Positions 1-7,860 of a stretch of DNA of 64,000 nt are shown piece after piece; the stretch's first letter is position 1, and the number at the start of each line of letters is the position of its first letter. The notes under the pieces were generated by a model that saw only the letters and a program-made list of their open reading frames with translations, ran no database searches and was not told the DNA's origin. A program made the position numbers and the translations under genes. This DNA is from Lichenicola sp964247755. GTDB lineage: Bacteria > Pseudomonadota > Alphaproteobacteria > Acetobacterales > Acetobacteraceae. Location: assembly GCA_964247755.1 (NCBI GenBank), contig CAXTVX010000001.1:62001-126000 (forward strand), in the 5' to 3' direction.

Positions 1-1
1 C

Positions 2-175
2 CGGCTCGCGGCGGACCGCGCCGGGCTGAACGCGATCGACTGGGGCGTGTCGGGGGTGCCGGAAAGCTTCCTGGTCCAGCCGGGCGGCCGCATCGCCTGG
101 CACCTGCCCGGCCCGCTGACCGACGGGATCGTGGCAACAGAACTGCTGCCGCTCGTGGCCCGGCTACGCCGGTGA
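2..175 (+). CDS. ccmG: CcmG/DsbE thiol:disulfide interchange protein, C-terminal end (partial)
   Basis: The first 57 codons visible are the end of a gene that begins outside the window. The reading frame gives WGVSGVPESFLVQPGGRI followed by a GPLT motif. This is the typical end of the periplasmic thioredoxin-fold CcmG/DsbE protein, which reduces apocytochrome c cysteines before haem attachment. The active-site CxxC lies upstream and is not seen. Its TGA overlaps the GTG start of ccmH (GTGA), so the two are translationally coupled in a ccm operon. Identity rests on the C-terminal motif and on the ccmH-ccmI neighbours. Confidence 0.85.
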   Translation, partial: RLAADRAGLNAIDWGVSGVPESFLVQPGGRIAWHLPGPLTDGIVATELLPLVARLRR

Positions 176-624
176 GGCGGCTCGCCGTCCTCCTGGTGCT
201 GCTGGCGGCGTCCTGGTCGCTGCCGGCGTCGGCGGTGAGCGATCCGGCCGAGATGCTTGCCGATCATCGCCTGGAAGCGCGCGCCGAGGCGATCGGCGCC
301 CGCCTGCGCTGCCTGGTGTGCCAGAACGAGGACATCGAGGACAGCGGCGCCGACCTGGCGCGCGACCTGCGGCACGTGGTGCGGGTGCACCTCGTCGCCG
401 GCGACAGCGACCGGCAGGTCATGGACTGGATGGTGGCGCGCTACGGTGACTTCATCCGGCTGCAGCCGAGACTGACGCCGCTCACGGTGCTGCTCTGGGC
501 GGCGGGGCCGCTGGCGCTGCTGGCAGGCGGGCTGGCGGCGGGCCTCGGGCTGCGCCGCACGGCTCCCGCCCCCGCGCCACTGGCACCGGAGGAGCGCGCG
601 CGGCTCGACGCGCTGCTGCGCTGA
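172..624 (+). CDS. ccmH: Cytochrome c-type biogenesis protein CcmH
   Basis: CcmH is a membrane-anchored periplasmic oxidoreductase of cytochrome c maturation that acts with CcmG on the apocytochrome CxxCH thiols. The 150-residue product has an N-terminal signal peptide (about residues 1-21), the family motif LRCLVCQN with the redox pair C47/C50, and one hydrophobic anchor at about residues 103-127. This is the short CcmL-type architecture; the CcmI part is encoded by the next gene. The GTG start overlaps the ccmG stop and the TGA overlaps the ccmI ATG by one base, which shows a tight operon. Confidence 0.95.
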   Translation: MRRLAVLLVLLAASWSLPASAVSDPAEMLADHRLEARAEAIGARLRCLVCQNEDIEDSGADLARDLRHVVRVHLVAGDSDRQVMDWMVARYGDFIRLQPRLTPLTVLLWAAGPLALLAGGLAAGLGLRRTAPAPAPLAPEERARLDALLR

Positions 625-1361
625 TGCTGCTGTTCTCCATCGAGGCGCTGCTGCTCGGGGTCGTCGTCCTGCTGCCGGCAGCGCGCGCCCTGCTCGGCGG
701 CGGGGCGGTGCTGCGCGACCGGCACGCGCCGGCGCTGGCGCTGCACCGTGCCCAGCTGCGCGAGCTCGAGCGCGACCGGGCCGACGGGCTGATCGAGGGC
801 TCCGAGCACCAGGCGGCGCGGCTGGAAGTGCAACGGCGCCTGCTGGCCGCCGCCGACGCCGAGGAGGCGGCGCCCGACACCGGTCCCGTACGGCCATCGG
901 TCGGAGGCGCCGCCGCCGTGCTGGCGCTGGTGCTGCCGGCAGCACTCGGGCTCTACCTTCTGGGCGGTCATCCGGAGCTGCCGGCGCAGCCGGAGCGCCT
1001 GCGCATGATGCAGGCCGACGCCCGGACGAGGCAGGACGACGACCTGATCGCCACCCTGCGCCAGGGCCTGGCCCGGCTCGATCCCGCCACCCCGTCGGCC
1101 CGGCAGGGCTACGTGCTGCTCGGCCAGGTGGAGGCGTCGCGCGGCAACCTCGTGGCCGCCGCCGCGGCCTGGCGGGTGGCGCTGGCGCACGGCTTCGATC
1201 CCACCCTGGCGGTGCAGGCGGCGGAAGCGCAGACGCGGGCCGACGGCAATGTCGGCGCCGCCTCCGCCGCCCTGTTCCGCCGGGCGCTGGACGCCGCCCC
1301 GGCCGACGCGCCGTGGCGGGAGCTGGCCGAACAAAGATTGGCACAAGGGGAGCATCGCTAA
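624..1361 (+). CDS. ccmI: Cytochrome c biogenesis protein CcmI (TPR)
   Basis: CcmI is the apocytochrome c chaperone of the system I haem lyase. The 245-residue product starts with a hydrophobic segment, continues with a charged cytoplasmic stretch rich in Arg/Glu, has a second membrane segment at about residues 97-116, and ends in a periplasmic alpha-helical region that resembles tetratricopeptide repeats (ASRGNLVAAAAAWRVAL). This two-helix plus TPR plan is characteristic of CcmI. It starts within the last base of the ccmH stop codon and is the last ccm gene here. Confidence 0.9.
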   Translation: MLLFSIEALLLGVVVLLPAARALLGGGAVLRDRHAPALALHRAQLRELERDRADGLIEGSEHQAARLEVQRRLLAAADAEEAAPDTGPVRPSVGGAAAVLALVLPAALGLYLLGGHPELPAQPERLRMMQADARTRQDDDLIATLRQGLARLDPATPSARQGYVLLGQVEASRGNLVAAAAAWRVALAHGFDPTLAVQAAEAQTRADGNVGAASAALFRRALDAAPADAPWRELAEQRLAQGEHR

Positions 1362-1378
1362 ACCGTCGCGGCGTTCCC

Positions 1379-1534
1379 ATGTCGATGGGCATGGACGACC
1401 AGCCACACACCACCTCCCCCGTTCCGCCCACCGATGAGAAGGCGCCGCCCCCGCCCGAGGTCGGCGGACCGAAGGAGGCCGACCCGACCCGCTACGGCGA
1501 CTGGACCGTCAAGGGCCGCTGCATCGACTTCTGA
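1379..1534 (+). CDS. DUF1674 / SDHAF4-type succinate dehydrogenase assembly factor
   Basis: This 51-residue protein ends in EADPTRYGDWTVKGRCIDF, the diagnostic C-terminus of the DUF1674 family, the bacterial relatives of mitochondrial SDHAF4. That factor binds flavinylated SdhA and protects it during assembly of complex II. The N-terminal half is a proline-rich, probably disordered leader. ATG at 1379 is preferred because it gives the usual short family length; a longer in-frame ATG at 1313 lies inside ccmI. It follows ccmI by 17 nt. No sdh genes are in the window. Confidence 0.88.
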   Translation: MSMGMDDQPHTTSPVPPTDEKAPPPPEVGGPKEADPTRYGDWTVKGRCIDF

Positions 1535-1537
1535 GGC

Positions 1538-2056
1538 TCACGCCCTGCCGCGCACGGTGCGCGGCGTCCAATCGACCACCGTGCGGCGGTAGGCCGGCGG
1601 CTTCGGCTGGCAGGAGATCAGGTACAACCCGACCACGTAGACCATGTTGGCCAACGCGTTGAAGCGCAGCGCCATCACCAGCTGCGGCGATGCGGTCATC
1701 ATGATCCAGACGCTGTAGATCGCGAACGGGATCGACAGCGGGCGCAGTCCCTGCAGCATCAGGCGCAGCGGGTTGGCGTGGCCCGGCTTCACCAGCGGGC
1801 GCAGGCGGGCGATCGACACGTAGAAGAACGCCGCGAACAGCCAGGTCAGCCCGTTCCACATGCCGTTGCCGAAGCCCATGCGGCCGGTGGCGATCATGGC
1901 GACTAGCGACGCCGCGTCCAGCACCACGGCACCGAGCTGCAGGCTCATGCCGAGGTCGAAGCCGGACGGCCGCTCCGGCAGCCGATCGACCACGGGCTGG
2001 AACACGCGGTCCAGCAGCCACCCGTCGAACTGGTTGATCCTGTCGGCTGCGCTCAT
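1538..2056 (-). CDS. Uncharacterised four-helix membrane protein
   Basis: The 172-residue product starts MSAADRINQFDGWLLDR and contains four hydrophobic stretches: about residues 32-53, 58-80, 102-122 and 128-148. An N-terminal amphipathic region and a polar C-terminus (TPRTVRGRA) flank them. I do not recognise the family. Codon use matches its neighbours. An in-frame ATG four codons upstream and longer extensions to 2383 exist, but only sequence from 2056 onward looks protein-like. It converges on the SDHAF4 gene with 3 nt between stop codons. Confidence 0.6.
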   Translation of the reverse strand: MSAADRINQFDGWLLDRVFQPVVDRLPERPSGFDLGMSLQLGAVVLDAASLVAMIATGRMGFGNGMWNGLTWLFAAFFYVSIARLRPLVKPGHANPLRLMLQGLRPLSIPFAIYSVWIMMTASPQLVMALRFNALANMVYVVGLYLISCQPKPPAYRRTVVDWTPRTVRGRA

Positions 2057-2640
2057 GTGCCGTGATGTCGGCACAAGCGGCGCCAAGGTCAAGCGCGGCA
2101 CGGATGTTCCCGGCGGCGACCGAACGTGTCGTTGCGGCAGCGGACCCTCACCGGGACGCCGCGCAGCCGAGGCCGGAACACCGCCATGTCCTGCTGGCGA
2201 TCCCGCGCGCCAGCGTCTCCGACGCCGAACTCGACGGCCCCGTTCGACGTGCTGCATTCCGGCCACCTCAGGGCTGCATCGAGCGGCGCGTGCGGTCGCG
2301 AGCGGCGACTCCTGCCGGACCACAATCGTCATCCTGCGCATCGCGGCGACCGACCCGGCAGACCTGGCCATGCACGACCTCATCTGCCCGGGCGCCTGCG
2401 TGGGCGGCTGTTGCCCGGCGGCCAGGCTTGCCGCCGGGAGCCTATGAACCGCGATCGCGATGCGATCGCCGAGGCCTCCGTGGCGGCGGCCCGCCCTGTG
2501 CTGCTCGGGGTGACGATCCAGACAGGATGCCGCAGCCGATCGGCACGATGGGCGGCTTCCTAGCGGCTCCGACGGGGTCAGGCTCGGGCTGCCGCTCGGC
2601 AGCCTGGCGCCGATGACGTCATTCCATCACCGCGACACCG
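2057..2640. other. Gene-free stretch of about 580 bp
   Basis: No reading frame in this interval gives a recognisable protein; the open frames present are overlapping high-GC frames without plausible starts or motifs. The left end must carry the promoter of the membrane protein at 1538-2056. The interval contains one strong inverted repeat at 2414-2438. Otherwise nothing is identified. Confidence 0.5.
2414..2438. repeat. Perfect 9-bp inverted repeat in the gene-free stretch
   Basis: CCCGGCGGC at 2414-2422 pairs with GCCGCCGGG at 2430-2438 across a 7-nt loop. It has no T-run on either side and no gene ends next to it, so it may be a structural or repetitive element rather than an intrinsic terminator. 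Confidence 0.35.
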
Positions 2641-3030
2641 CTACGCCAGCAACGTGACCAGCTCGGAATAGACCGGCAGCTGCAAGTCGACCGTGACCAG
2701 ACGCACCGTCTGGTGCATTGCCTGCGCCACCAGCAGGCGGTCGAACGGGTCGCGATGGTGAAGCGGCAAGTCGGCGACCAGTGCGGCCGCGTCGCCGTGC
2801 ACCGGCAGCTCGGTCAGGCCGGTGGCGCGTGCCGCTGCGGCGATCTCGTCCGGGCGCACCCCGAAGCCCGCCTGGCGCAGCGACGACTTGATGGCGATCT
2901 CCCAGATGCTGGCGGCGCTGAACAGCACGAAGTTGTCGGGATCCTCGATCCAGCCCCTGGCGCGGTGGTCGAGCCGCGGATCGTCAGCCAGCGCCCAAAG
3001 CAGGATGTGGGTGTCGAGCAGCAGGCGCAA
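2641..3030 (-). CDS. vapC: VapC-type PIN-domain toxin
   Basis: PIN-domain ribonuclease toxin of a type II toxin-antitoxin pair. The 129-residue product begins LRLLLDTHILLWAL, the PIN opening with the first metal-binding Asp. It continues with the SAASIWEIAIKSSL block and ends with the HHRDPFDRLLVAQA block that supplies the remaining acidic residues. This is the subgroup usually paired with Phd-like antitoxins. The start is taken as TTG at 3030, 7 nt after the antitoxin stop, because the family starts directly at this point; the frame stays open farther upstream inside the antitoxin gene. VapC toxins usually cleave tRNA or rRNA; this target is unknown. Confidence 0.9.
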   Translation of the reverse strand: MRLLLDTHILLWALADDPRLDHRARGWIEDPDNFVLFSAASIWEIAIKSSLRQAGFGVRPDEIAAAARATGLTELPVHGDAAALVADLPLHHRDPFDRLLVAQAMHQTVRLVTVDLQLPVYSELVTLLA

Positions 3031-3037
3031 CGGACCG

Positions 3038-3274
3038 CTACGAGCCTTCGAACGCTGCCAGCATATCCTCGGGGAGCGGCGCGTCAAAGTCGTCCGGCAC
3101 CGAAAGGCGGCCGGACAACCGGCCAAGCATGCGACGCGTCGGCGCCGGCTCCAGCGGCACCAGCCGCGCGACCGGCCGGCCGGCCCGGGCGATGATCACT
3201 TCGCCCCCGGCAGCGGCCTCGTCCACCAGACGGGACAGCTGGGTCTTGGCAGCGTGGATGTTGACCAGGGACAT
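3038..3274 (-). CDS. Phd/YefM-family antitoxin
   Basis: The 78-residue protein starts MSLVNIHAAKTQLSRLVDEA and continues with GGEVIIARAGRPVARLVPL, the classic Phd/YefM DNA-binding N-terminal half. The C-terminal tail (about residues 50-78, DDFDAPLPEDMLAAFEG) is the toxin-neutralising segment. It lies immediately upstream of the PIN toxin in the usual antitoxin-first order. Such pairs autoregulate. A near-palindrome GACTTAGTC at 3290-3298, between the promoter proposed at 3304-3332 and the start codon, is a candidate operator. Confidence 0.92.
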   Translation of the reverse strand: MSLVNIHAAKTQLSRLVDEAAAGGEVIIARAGRPVARLVPLEPAPTRRMLGRLSGRLSVPDDFDAPLPEDMLAAFEGS

Positions 3275-3303
3275 AACCGACCTCGACCAGACTTAGTCCG
3301 ATC

Positions 3304-3332
3304 AATCTACGATGATCCCATAACGGATACAA
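3304..3332 (-). promoter_or_regulatory. Candidate promoter of the toxin-antitoxin operon
   Basis: On the minus strand TTGTAT (3332-3327) and TAGATT (3309-3304) are separated by 17 bp, a fair sigma-70-like match in an unusually AT-rich patch. The predicted transcript would start near 3297, over the near-palindrome at 3290-3298, and reach the antitoxin ATG at 3274. Confidence 0.4.
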
Positions 3333-3334
3333 CA

Positions 3335-3362
3335 AGGGCGGCACCATCGCTGGTGCCGCCCT
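3335..3362 (-). terminator. Rho-independent terminator of rpsA
   Basis: A perfect 12-bp stem, AGGGCGGCACCA at 3335-3346 with TGGTGCCGCCCT at 3351-3362, closes a 4-nt loop. On the minus strand it lies 45 nt after the rpsA stop and is followed by TTGTTGTAT. It separates rpsA from the toxin-antitoxin operon. Confidence 0.85.
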
Positions 3363-3407
3363 CTAGCCGTTCCACCGGATCCCGTCGCCGGGATCAGGCG
3401 GCTCCGC

Positions 3408-5132
3408 TCACTCCGGCGGCTGGGCGCTGCGGCGACGGATCGCGGCCGACAGGATGTCGCCCAGCGAGGCGCCGCTGTCGGACGAGCCGTACTCGTTGAT
3501 CGCCGCCTTGTCCTCCTCGACCTCGCGGCCCTTGATGGTCAGCGACAGCTTGCGCGAGGCGCGGTCGACCGACACCACCTTGGCGTCGACCTTCTCGCCC
3601 ACCGCGAAGCGCTCCGGACGCTGCTCGGCCTTGTCGCGGGCCAGCTCGGCGCGACGGATGAAGCCGGTCAGCACCTCGTCCACCTTCACCTCGATGCCAT
3701 TGGCCTGCACCGCGGTGACGATGCAGGTGACGACGGCACCCTTGTTGACACGGCTCAGCGTGTCGGCGGCCGGGTCGTCGTGCAGCTGCTTGATGCCGAG
3801 CGAGATGCGCTCCTTCTCGACGTCGATGTCCAGCACGCGGGCCTGCACGACCTGGCCCTTCTCGTACGGGGTCATCGCCGCCTCGCCGGCCTCATCCCAG
3901 GAGATGTCGGACATGTGCACCATGCCGTCGATGTCTGCGGACAGGCCCACGAACAGGCCGAACTCGGTGATGTTGCGGATCTCGCCTTCCACCCCGGAGC
4001 CGATCTTGTGCTCCTCGGCGAACAGCTCCCACGGGTTGCGCTGCACCTGCTTCAGGCCGAGCGAGATCCGGCGCTTGGAGCTGTCCACGTCCAGCACCAT
4101 CACGTCGACCTCCTGGGAGGTGGCGACGATCTTGCCGGGATGGACGTTCTTCTTGGTCCAGCTCATCTCGGACACGTGCACCAGGCCCTCGACGCCGGGC
4201 TCCAGCTCCACGAAGGCGCCGTAGTCGGTGATGTTGGTGACGCGGCCGCTGTAGCGGGCACCCGGCGGATACTTCGCCGCCACACCCTCCCACGGATCGG
4301 CCTCGAGCTGCTTCATGCCGAGGGAGATGCGCTGGGTGTCGGAGTTGAAGCGGATCACCTGCACCCGGACCGCCTGGCCGATCTGCAGCGCCTCGGAGGG
4401 ATGGTTGATGCGCTTCCAGGCGATGTCGGTGACGTGCAACAGCCCGTCCACGCCGCCCAGGTCCACGAAGGCGCCGTAGTCGGTGATGTTCTTGACCACG
4501 CCGTCGAGGATCATGCCCTCCTTCAGGCCCTGGATCAGCTCCGAGCGCTGCTCGGCGCGGGTCTCCTCCAGCACCGCGCGTCGCGACACCACGATGTTGC
4601 CGCGAGCGCGGTCCATCTTGAGGATCTGGAACGGCTGCGGGGAGCCCATCAGGGGCCCGACGTCGCGCACCGGACGGATGTCGACCTGGGAGCCGGGCAG
4701 GAACGCCATCGCCCCGCCGAGGTCGACGGTGAAGCCGCCCTTGACCCGGCCGTAGATGGTGCCCTGGACCCGCTGCTGGCCCTCGAACGCCTTTTCCAGG
4801 TTGGTCCAGGCTTCCTCGCGACGTGCCTTCTCGCGCGACAGCACGATGGCGCCGTCGCGGTCCTCGTAGCGCTCGACGTAGAGCTCGATCACGTCGCCCG
4901 GCTTGACCTCGTGGTCCATGCCGGGAAGGCCGAACTCCTTGAGCAGGACGCGGCCCTCGCTCTTGAGGCCGACGTCGACGATCGCGAACTCGTCGGTGAG
5001 GCGGATCACCGTGCCGGTGACGACCGAGCCGTCGAAGCTGACCTCGCGGCCGAGGCTCTCGTCGAGAAGGGAGGCAAAATCCTCGCCGCCGAAATGATCG
5101 GCGGGCGGGCGGGCGAGTGTGGCTGATGCCAT
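3408..5132 (-). CDS. rpsA: 30S ribosomal protein S1
   Basis: S1 binds mRNA and helps to load it on the 30S subunit. The 574-residue product is a typical alphaproteobacterial length and carries six S1 OB-fold repeats. The N-terminal pair (about residues 35-180) is divergent. Later repeats show the classic ITDYGAFVDLGGVDGLLHVTD, ITDYGAFVELEPGVEGLVHV and ITEFGLFVGLSADIDGMVHM pattern, each ending in RISLGLKQ. It lies downstream of aroA-cmk, a common order. A 215-nt gap upstream holds a hairpin and probably its own promoter; the terminator at 3335-3362 ends it. Confidence 0.98.
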   Translation of the reverse strand: MASATLARPPADHFGGEDFASLLDESLGREVSFDGSVVTGTVIRLTDEFAIVDVGLKSEGRVLLKEFGLPGMDHEVKPGDVIELYVERYEDRDGAIVLSREKARREEAWTNLEKAFEGQQRVQGTIYGRVKGGFTVDLGGAMAFLPGSQVDIRPVRDVGPLMGSPQPFQILKMDRARGNIVVSRRAVLEETRAEQRSELIQGLKEGMILDGVVKNITDYGAFVDLGGVDGLLHVTDIAWKRINHPSEALQIGQAVRVQVIRFNSDTQRISLGMKQLEADPWEGVAAKYPPGARYSGRVTNITDYGAFVELEPGVEGLVHVSEMSWTKKNVHPGKIVATSQEVDVMVLDVDSSKRRISLGLKQVQRNPWELFAEEHKIGSGVEGEIRNITEFGLFVGLSADIDGMVHMSDISWDEAGEAAMTPYEKGQVVQARVLDIDVEKERISLGIKQLHDDPAADTLSRVNKGAVVTCIVTAVQANGIEVKVDEVLTGFIRRAELARDKAEQRPERFAVGEKVDAKVVSVDRASRKLSLTIKGREVEEDKAAINEYGSSDSGASLGDILSAAIRRRSAQPPE

Positions 5133-5288
5133 GTGGCGGATGGTTCCTGCGTCGGATCCGGAGCCGGAGGCCCCGTGGACGGTTCATGCGCCCTGCGCCC
5201 CGGGCCAGGCCGGATGGCAGCACGTCTTGTCCGGGGGAGGCAGGAGCGGAAAAACCGCTGCGCTTTGACGGACCGGCTACGGGAAACG

Positions 5289-5311
5289 GGCCCTGTCCGG
5301 AGAACAGGGCC
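5289..5311 (-). terminator. Hairpin between cmk and rpsA, possible terminator or leader structure
   Basis: GGCCCTGT (5289-5296) pairs with ACAGGGCC (5304-5311) over a 7-nt loop. It lies 37 nt past the cmk stop on the minus strand and is followed by CCGTTTCCC. It could end the aroA-cmk transcript or sit in the rpsA leader. Confidence 0.4.
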
Positions 5312-5347
5312 TGAGGGTCGCGTGATGCACCCGCGCCCTGGGCGGCG

Positions 5348-5992
5348 TCAAGCGGTTTCCGGCACCCGTGCCGCCACGATCCGCAGCGCCTCGCGCAGCA
5401 CCGCGTCGGCGTCCATCCGGTCGCTGTCGATCCACACCGCGTCCGGTGCGGCGCGCAGGGGCGCCGTGTGCCGCCCGGCGTCGGCAGCGTCGCGCGCCGC
5501 CAGCTCGGCCTGCACCGCGTCGATCGCCGCCGCGTCGGCGGCGCTGGTGTTCCCGCCGTGCATCTGGCGCCAGCGGCGTTCCGCGCGGGCCTGGAGCGAG
5601 GCGGTGACGAACAGCTTCACCGCGGCGTCGGGGAACACCACCGTGCCGATGTCGCGACCGTCCAGCACCGCACCGTGCGCGGCGCCGAAGCCGCGCTGGA
5701 ACGCCAGCAGCGCCGCGCGCACCGCCGGCTGCGCCGCCACCAGGCTGGCGGCGCGGTCCACCTCCGGCGTGCGCAGGTCGGGACGTTCGAGGTCCGCCGG
5801 GCGCAACGCCGCGGCCTGCGCCGCGGCGTCGCCCGAGGGCGGCAGCGCGGCATCGAGCATGCGCCGGCCGACCGCGCGGTAGAGCAGCCCGGTGTCGAGG
5901 TAGGGCAGGTCGAGGGCCCCCGCCAGCGCACGCGCCAGCGTCCCCTTGCCGGCCGCGGCCGGACCGTCCACTGCGACCACCAAGCGGCTCAC
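5348..5992 (-). CDS. cmk: (d)CMP kinase
   Basis: Cytidylate kinase phosphorylates CMP and dCMP. The 214-residue product begins MSRLVVAVDGPAAAGKGTLA, which contains the P-loop GPAAAGKGT. It continues with the LDTGLLYRAVG substrate-binding block and the DGRDIGTVVFP motif. The GTG start at 5992 overlaps the aroA TGA by 4 nt (GTGA), giving the expected length and an in-frame P-loop near the N-terminus. It is the second gene of an aroA-cmk pair ahead of rpsA. Confidence 0.96.
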   Translation of the reverse strand: MSRLVVAVDGPAAAGKGTLARALAGALDLPYLDTGLLYRAVGRRMLDAALPPSGDAAAQAAALRPADLERPDLRTPEVDRAASLVAAQPAVRAALLAFQRGFGAAHGAVLDGRDIGTVVFPDAAVKLFVTASLQARAERRWRQMHGGNTSAADAAAIDAVQAELAARDAADAGRHTAPLRAAPDAVWIDSDRMDADAVLREALRIVAARVPETA

Positions 5993-7326
5993 GGCGCGGG
6001 ATCCGCGAGCCCGGCGCCGAGCCGGTTCATCAGCGCGGTGAAGCCGGGGAAGCTGGTGGCCACGAAGCCCATGTCGTCCACCGTCACCGGATGGCGGGCG
6101 GCGAGACCCATCACCACCGCGCTCATCGCCAGCCTGTGGTCCATCAGGGTCTGCACGCGGCCGCCGCCGAGGTCGCTGCTGCTGCCGCCGGTCACGATCA
6201 TGTCGTCGCCCTCGACGCGCACCGGCACCCCGTTCGCCTGCAGCAGCGCCACCGTCGCGGCGAGCCGATCGCTTTCCTTCACCCGCAGCTCGCCCAGCCC
6301 GCACAGCCGGGTCTCGCCATCGGCGAAGGCCGCCGCCACCGCCAGCACCGGATACTCGTCGATCATGCTCGAGGCCCGCTCCGCCGGCACCACCACGCCG
6401 CGCAGCGAACCCGCCCGCACCGACAGGTCGCCGACCAGCTCGCCGCCCTCGGTGCGCCCGTTCGCGACCGTGAGCTCGGCGCCCATCTCGATCAGGGTGG
6501 TGAACAGCCCGGTGCGCAGCGGGTTGAGCCCGACCGCCTCAATCGTAATGGCCGAGCCCGGCACCAGCAGCGCCGCCACCAGCGGGAACGCCGCCGAGGA
6601 CGGGTCGGACGGCACCCGGACGTCGCGCGCCAGCAGGCAGGGCCGCCCCTGCAGCCGGACGATCCGGCCTGCGCCGACGCGCTCCACCGACACCGCGGCA
6701 CCGAAATGGCGCAGCATGTTCTCGCTGTGGTCGCGTGTCGGCACCGGCTCCTCGACCACGGTCTCGCCGTCGGCGTTGAGGCCTGCGAGCAGGATCGCCG
6801 ACTTCACCTGCGCCGAGGCCACCTCCAGCCGCCACGACACCGGCTCGGGCGTGGCCACGCCGCGTATGCACAGCGGCAGCCGGCCGCCGGCGCGGGCGGT
6901 GAACACGGCACCTGTGCGCTCCAGCGGGCCGATCACCCGCTGCATCGGCCGTCCCCTGAGGCTCGCGTCGCCGGTCATCACCGAGACGATCGCATGGCTG
7001 GCGAGGATGCCGGCCAGCAGCCGGGCCCCGGTGCCGGAGTTGCCCATGTCGAGCACGTCCTCCGGCTCCGACAGCCGGCCGAGGCCGCGTCCCCTCACCC
7101 GCCAGCCGCCCTCCGCGTCACGCGCCACCTCGGCACCGAGTGCCTGCATCGCGGCCGCGGTGCGCAGCACGTCCTCGCCTTCCAGCAGGCCCTCGATGCG
7201 GGTCTCGCCCTCGGCGAGGCCGGCGAACATCAGGGCGCGATGGCTGATCGACTTGTCGCCCGGAACCCGGGCGCTGCCTGCGAGCGGCGCGTCCGGCCTG
7301 CGGACGACGAGGGGGCGTGGCGTCAC
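5989..7326 (-). CDS. aroA: 3-phosphoshikimate 1-carboxyvinyltransferase (EPSP synthase)
   Basis: EPSP synthase joins phosphoenolpyruvate to shikimate-3-phosphate in aromatic amino acid synthesis. With the GTG start at 7326 the product has 445 residues, normal for the family. It shows the N-terminal VPGDKSISHRALMF motif with the PEP-binding Lys, LDMGNSGTGARLL, and the late RVKESDRLAA block. An Ala after NSGTG suggests a class II (glyphosate-tolerant-like) enzyme, as in many alphaproteobacteria. No in-frame ATG sits near the expected N-terminus; a 6-codon micro-ORF with a good ribosome site overlaps the GTG. Confidence 0.96.
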   Translation of the reverse strand: MTPRPLVVRRPDAPLAGSARVPGDKSISHRALMFAGLAEGETRIEGLLEGEDVLRTAAAMQALGAEVARDAEGGWRVRGRGLGRLSEPEDVLDMGNSGTGARLLAGILASHAIVSVMTGDASLRGRPMQRVIGPLERTGAVFTARAGGRLPLCIRGVATPEPVSWRLEVASAQVKSAILLAGLNADGETVVEEPVPTRDHSENMLRHFGAAVSVERVGAGRIVRLQGRPCLLARDVRVPSDPSSAAFPLVAALLVPGSAITIEAVGLNPLRTGLFTTLIEMGAELTVANGRTEGGELVGDLSVRAGSLRGVVVPAERASSMIDEYPVLAVAAAFADGETRLCGLGELRVKESDRLAATVALLQANGVPVRVEGDDMIVTGGSSSDLGGGRVQTLMDHRLAMSAVVMGLAARHPVTVDDMGFVATSFPGFTALMNRLGAGLADPAP

Positions 7327-7343
7327 GGCCGGGTGCGAATCAT
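7323..7343 (-). CDS. Six-codon leader micro-ORF overlapping the aroA start
   Basis: ATG at 7343 opens MIRTRP and ends in TGA at 7323-7325, overlapping the aroA GTG (7326-7324). An AAGGA sequence stands about 7 nt before the ATG, whereas the aroA GTG has no ribosome site of its own. The arrangement would deliver ribosomes to aroA by stop-start coupling. No aromatic codons are present, so it is not an obvious attenuation peptide. It could also reflect a frameshift at the true aroA start. Confidence 0.4.
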   Translation of the reverse strand: MIRTRP

Positions 7344-7484
7344 GGCTGTTTCCTTGCTGGCCGCACGGGCCGGACGACCATCCGATCGGGCTTCCGGCCC
7401 GACCGCCATCGGTTTGACAGCGCGACATCCAGCTGGCATGGGGCCCGCCCTTGCCGCGCATCGTCCTCCAATGACAGGGTCACA

Positions 7485-7826
7485 ATGGCCAAGCCAGAAC
7501 TCGGTAACAAGCGGGTGTGCGTCTCGTGCAGCACCCGCTTCTACGACCTGACCAAGGTGCCGGCCACTTGCCCGAAGTGCGGAACCGAACAGCCGCTCGA
7601 CCAGCCGCGGGTACGCCGCGCGTCGGGCAACCTGCCGCCGGAGGATCGCCGGCCGAAGAAGGCGCCGGTGGTGGATCCGGACGATGCCGACACCGAGGCC
7701 GAGCCGGCGGAGGACGAGGCGGAGACGGACGAGGTGGCGGAGGACACGGACGACCTCGACGACGATGCCGACGTCATCGGCACGGACATCGAGGTCGAGG
7801 TGGACACAGACGAGAACGAGCGCTGA
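7485..7826 (+). CDS. TIGR02300 'FYDLN' family zinc-ribbon protein
   Basis: The 113-residue protein opens MAKPELGNKRVCVSCSTRFY and continues DLTKVPATCPKCG: two CxxC pairs that make a zinc ribbon and the FYDLN-type motif (here FYDLT). The remaining two thirds are a low-complexity acidic tail rich in Asp and Glu. The family is confined mostly to alphaproteobacteria and its function is unknown. It starts divergently from aroA and converges on the DUF892 gene 34 nt downstream. Confidence 0.93.
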   Translation: MAKPELGNKRVCVSCSTRFYDLTKVPATCPKCGTEQPLDQPRVRRASGNLPPEDRRPKKAPVVDPDDADTEAEPAEDEAETDEVAEDTDDLDDDADVIGTDIEVEVDTDENER

Positions 7827-7860
7827 GGGTGGCGGCGTCGCTCCCGGCTCGTTCGCTGGG

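Noticed and set aside
2062..2616. Plus-strand frames in the 2.1-2.6 kb gap
   Set aside because: Overlapping frames with high Arg/Ala content, no ribosome sites and no recognisable domain; treated as non-coding.
3780..5126. Plus-strand frame antisense to rpsA
   Set aside because: The His/Leu/Asp-rich repeats mirror the S1 domain codons; rpsA is certain on the opposite strand.
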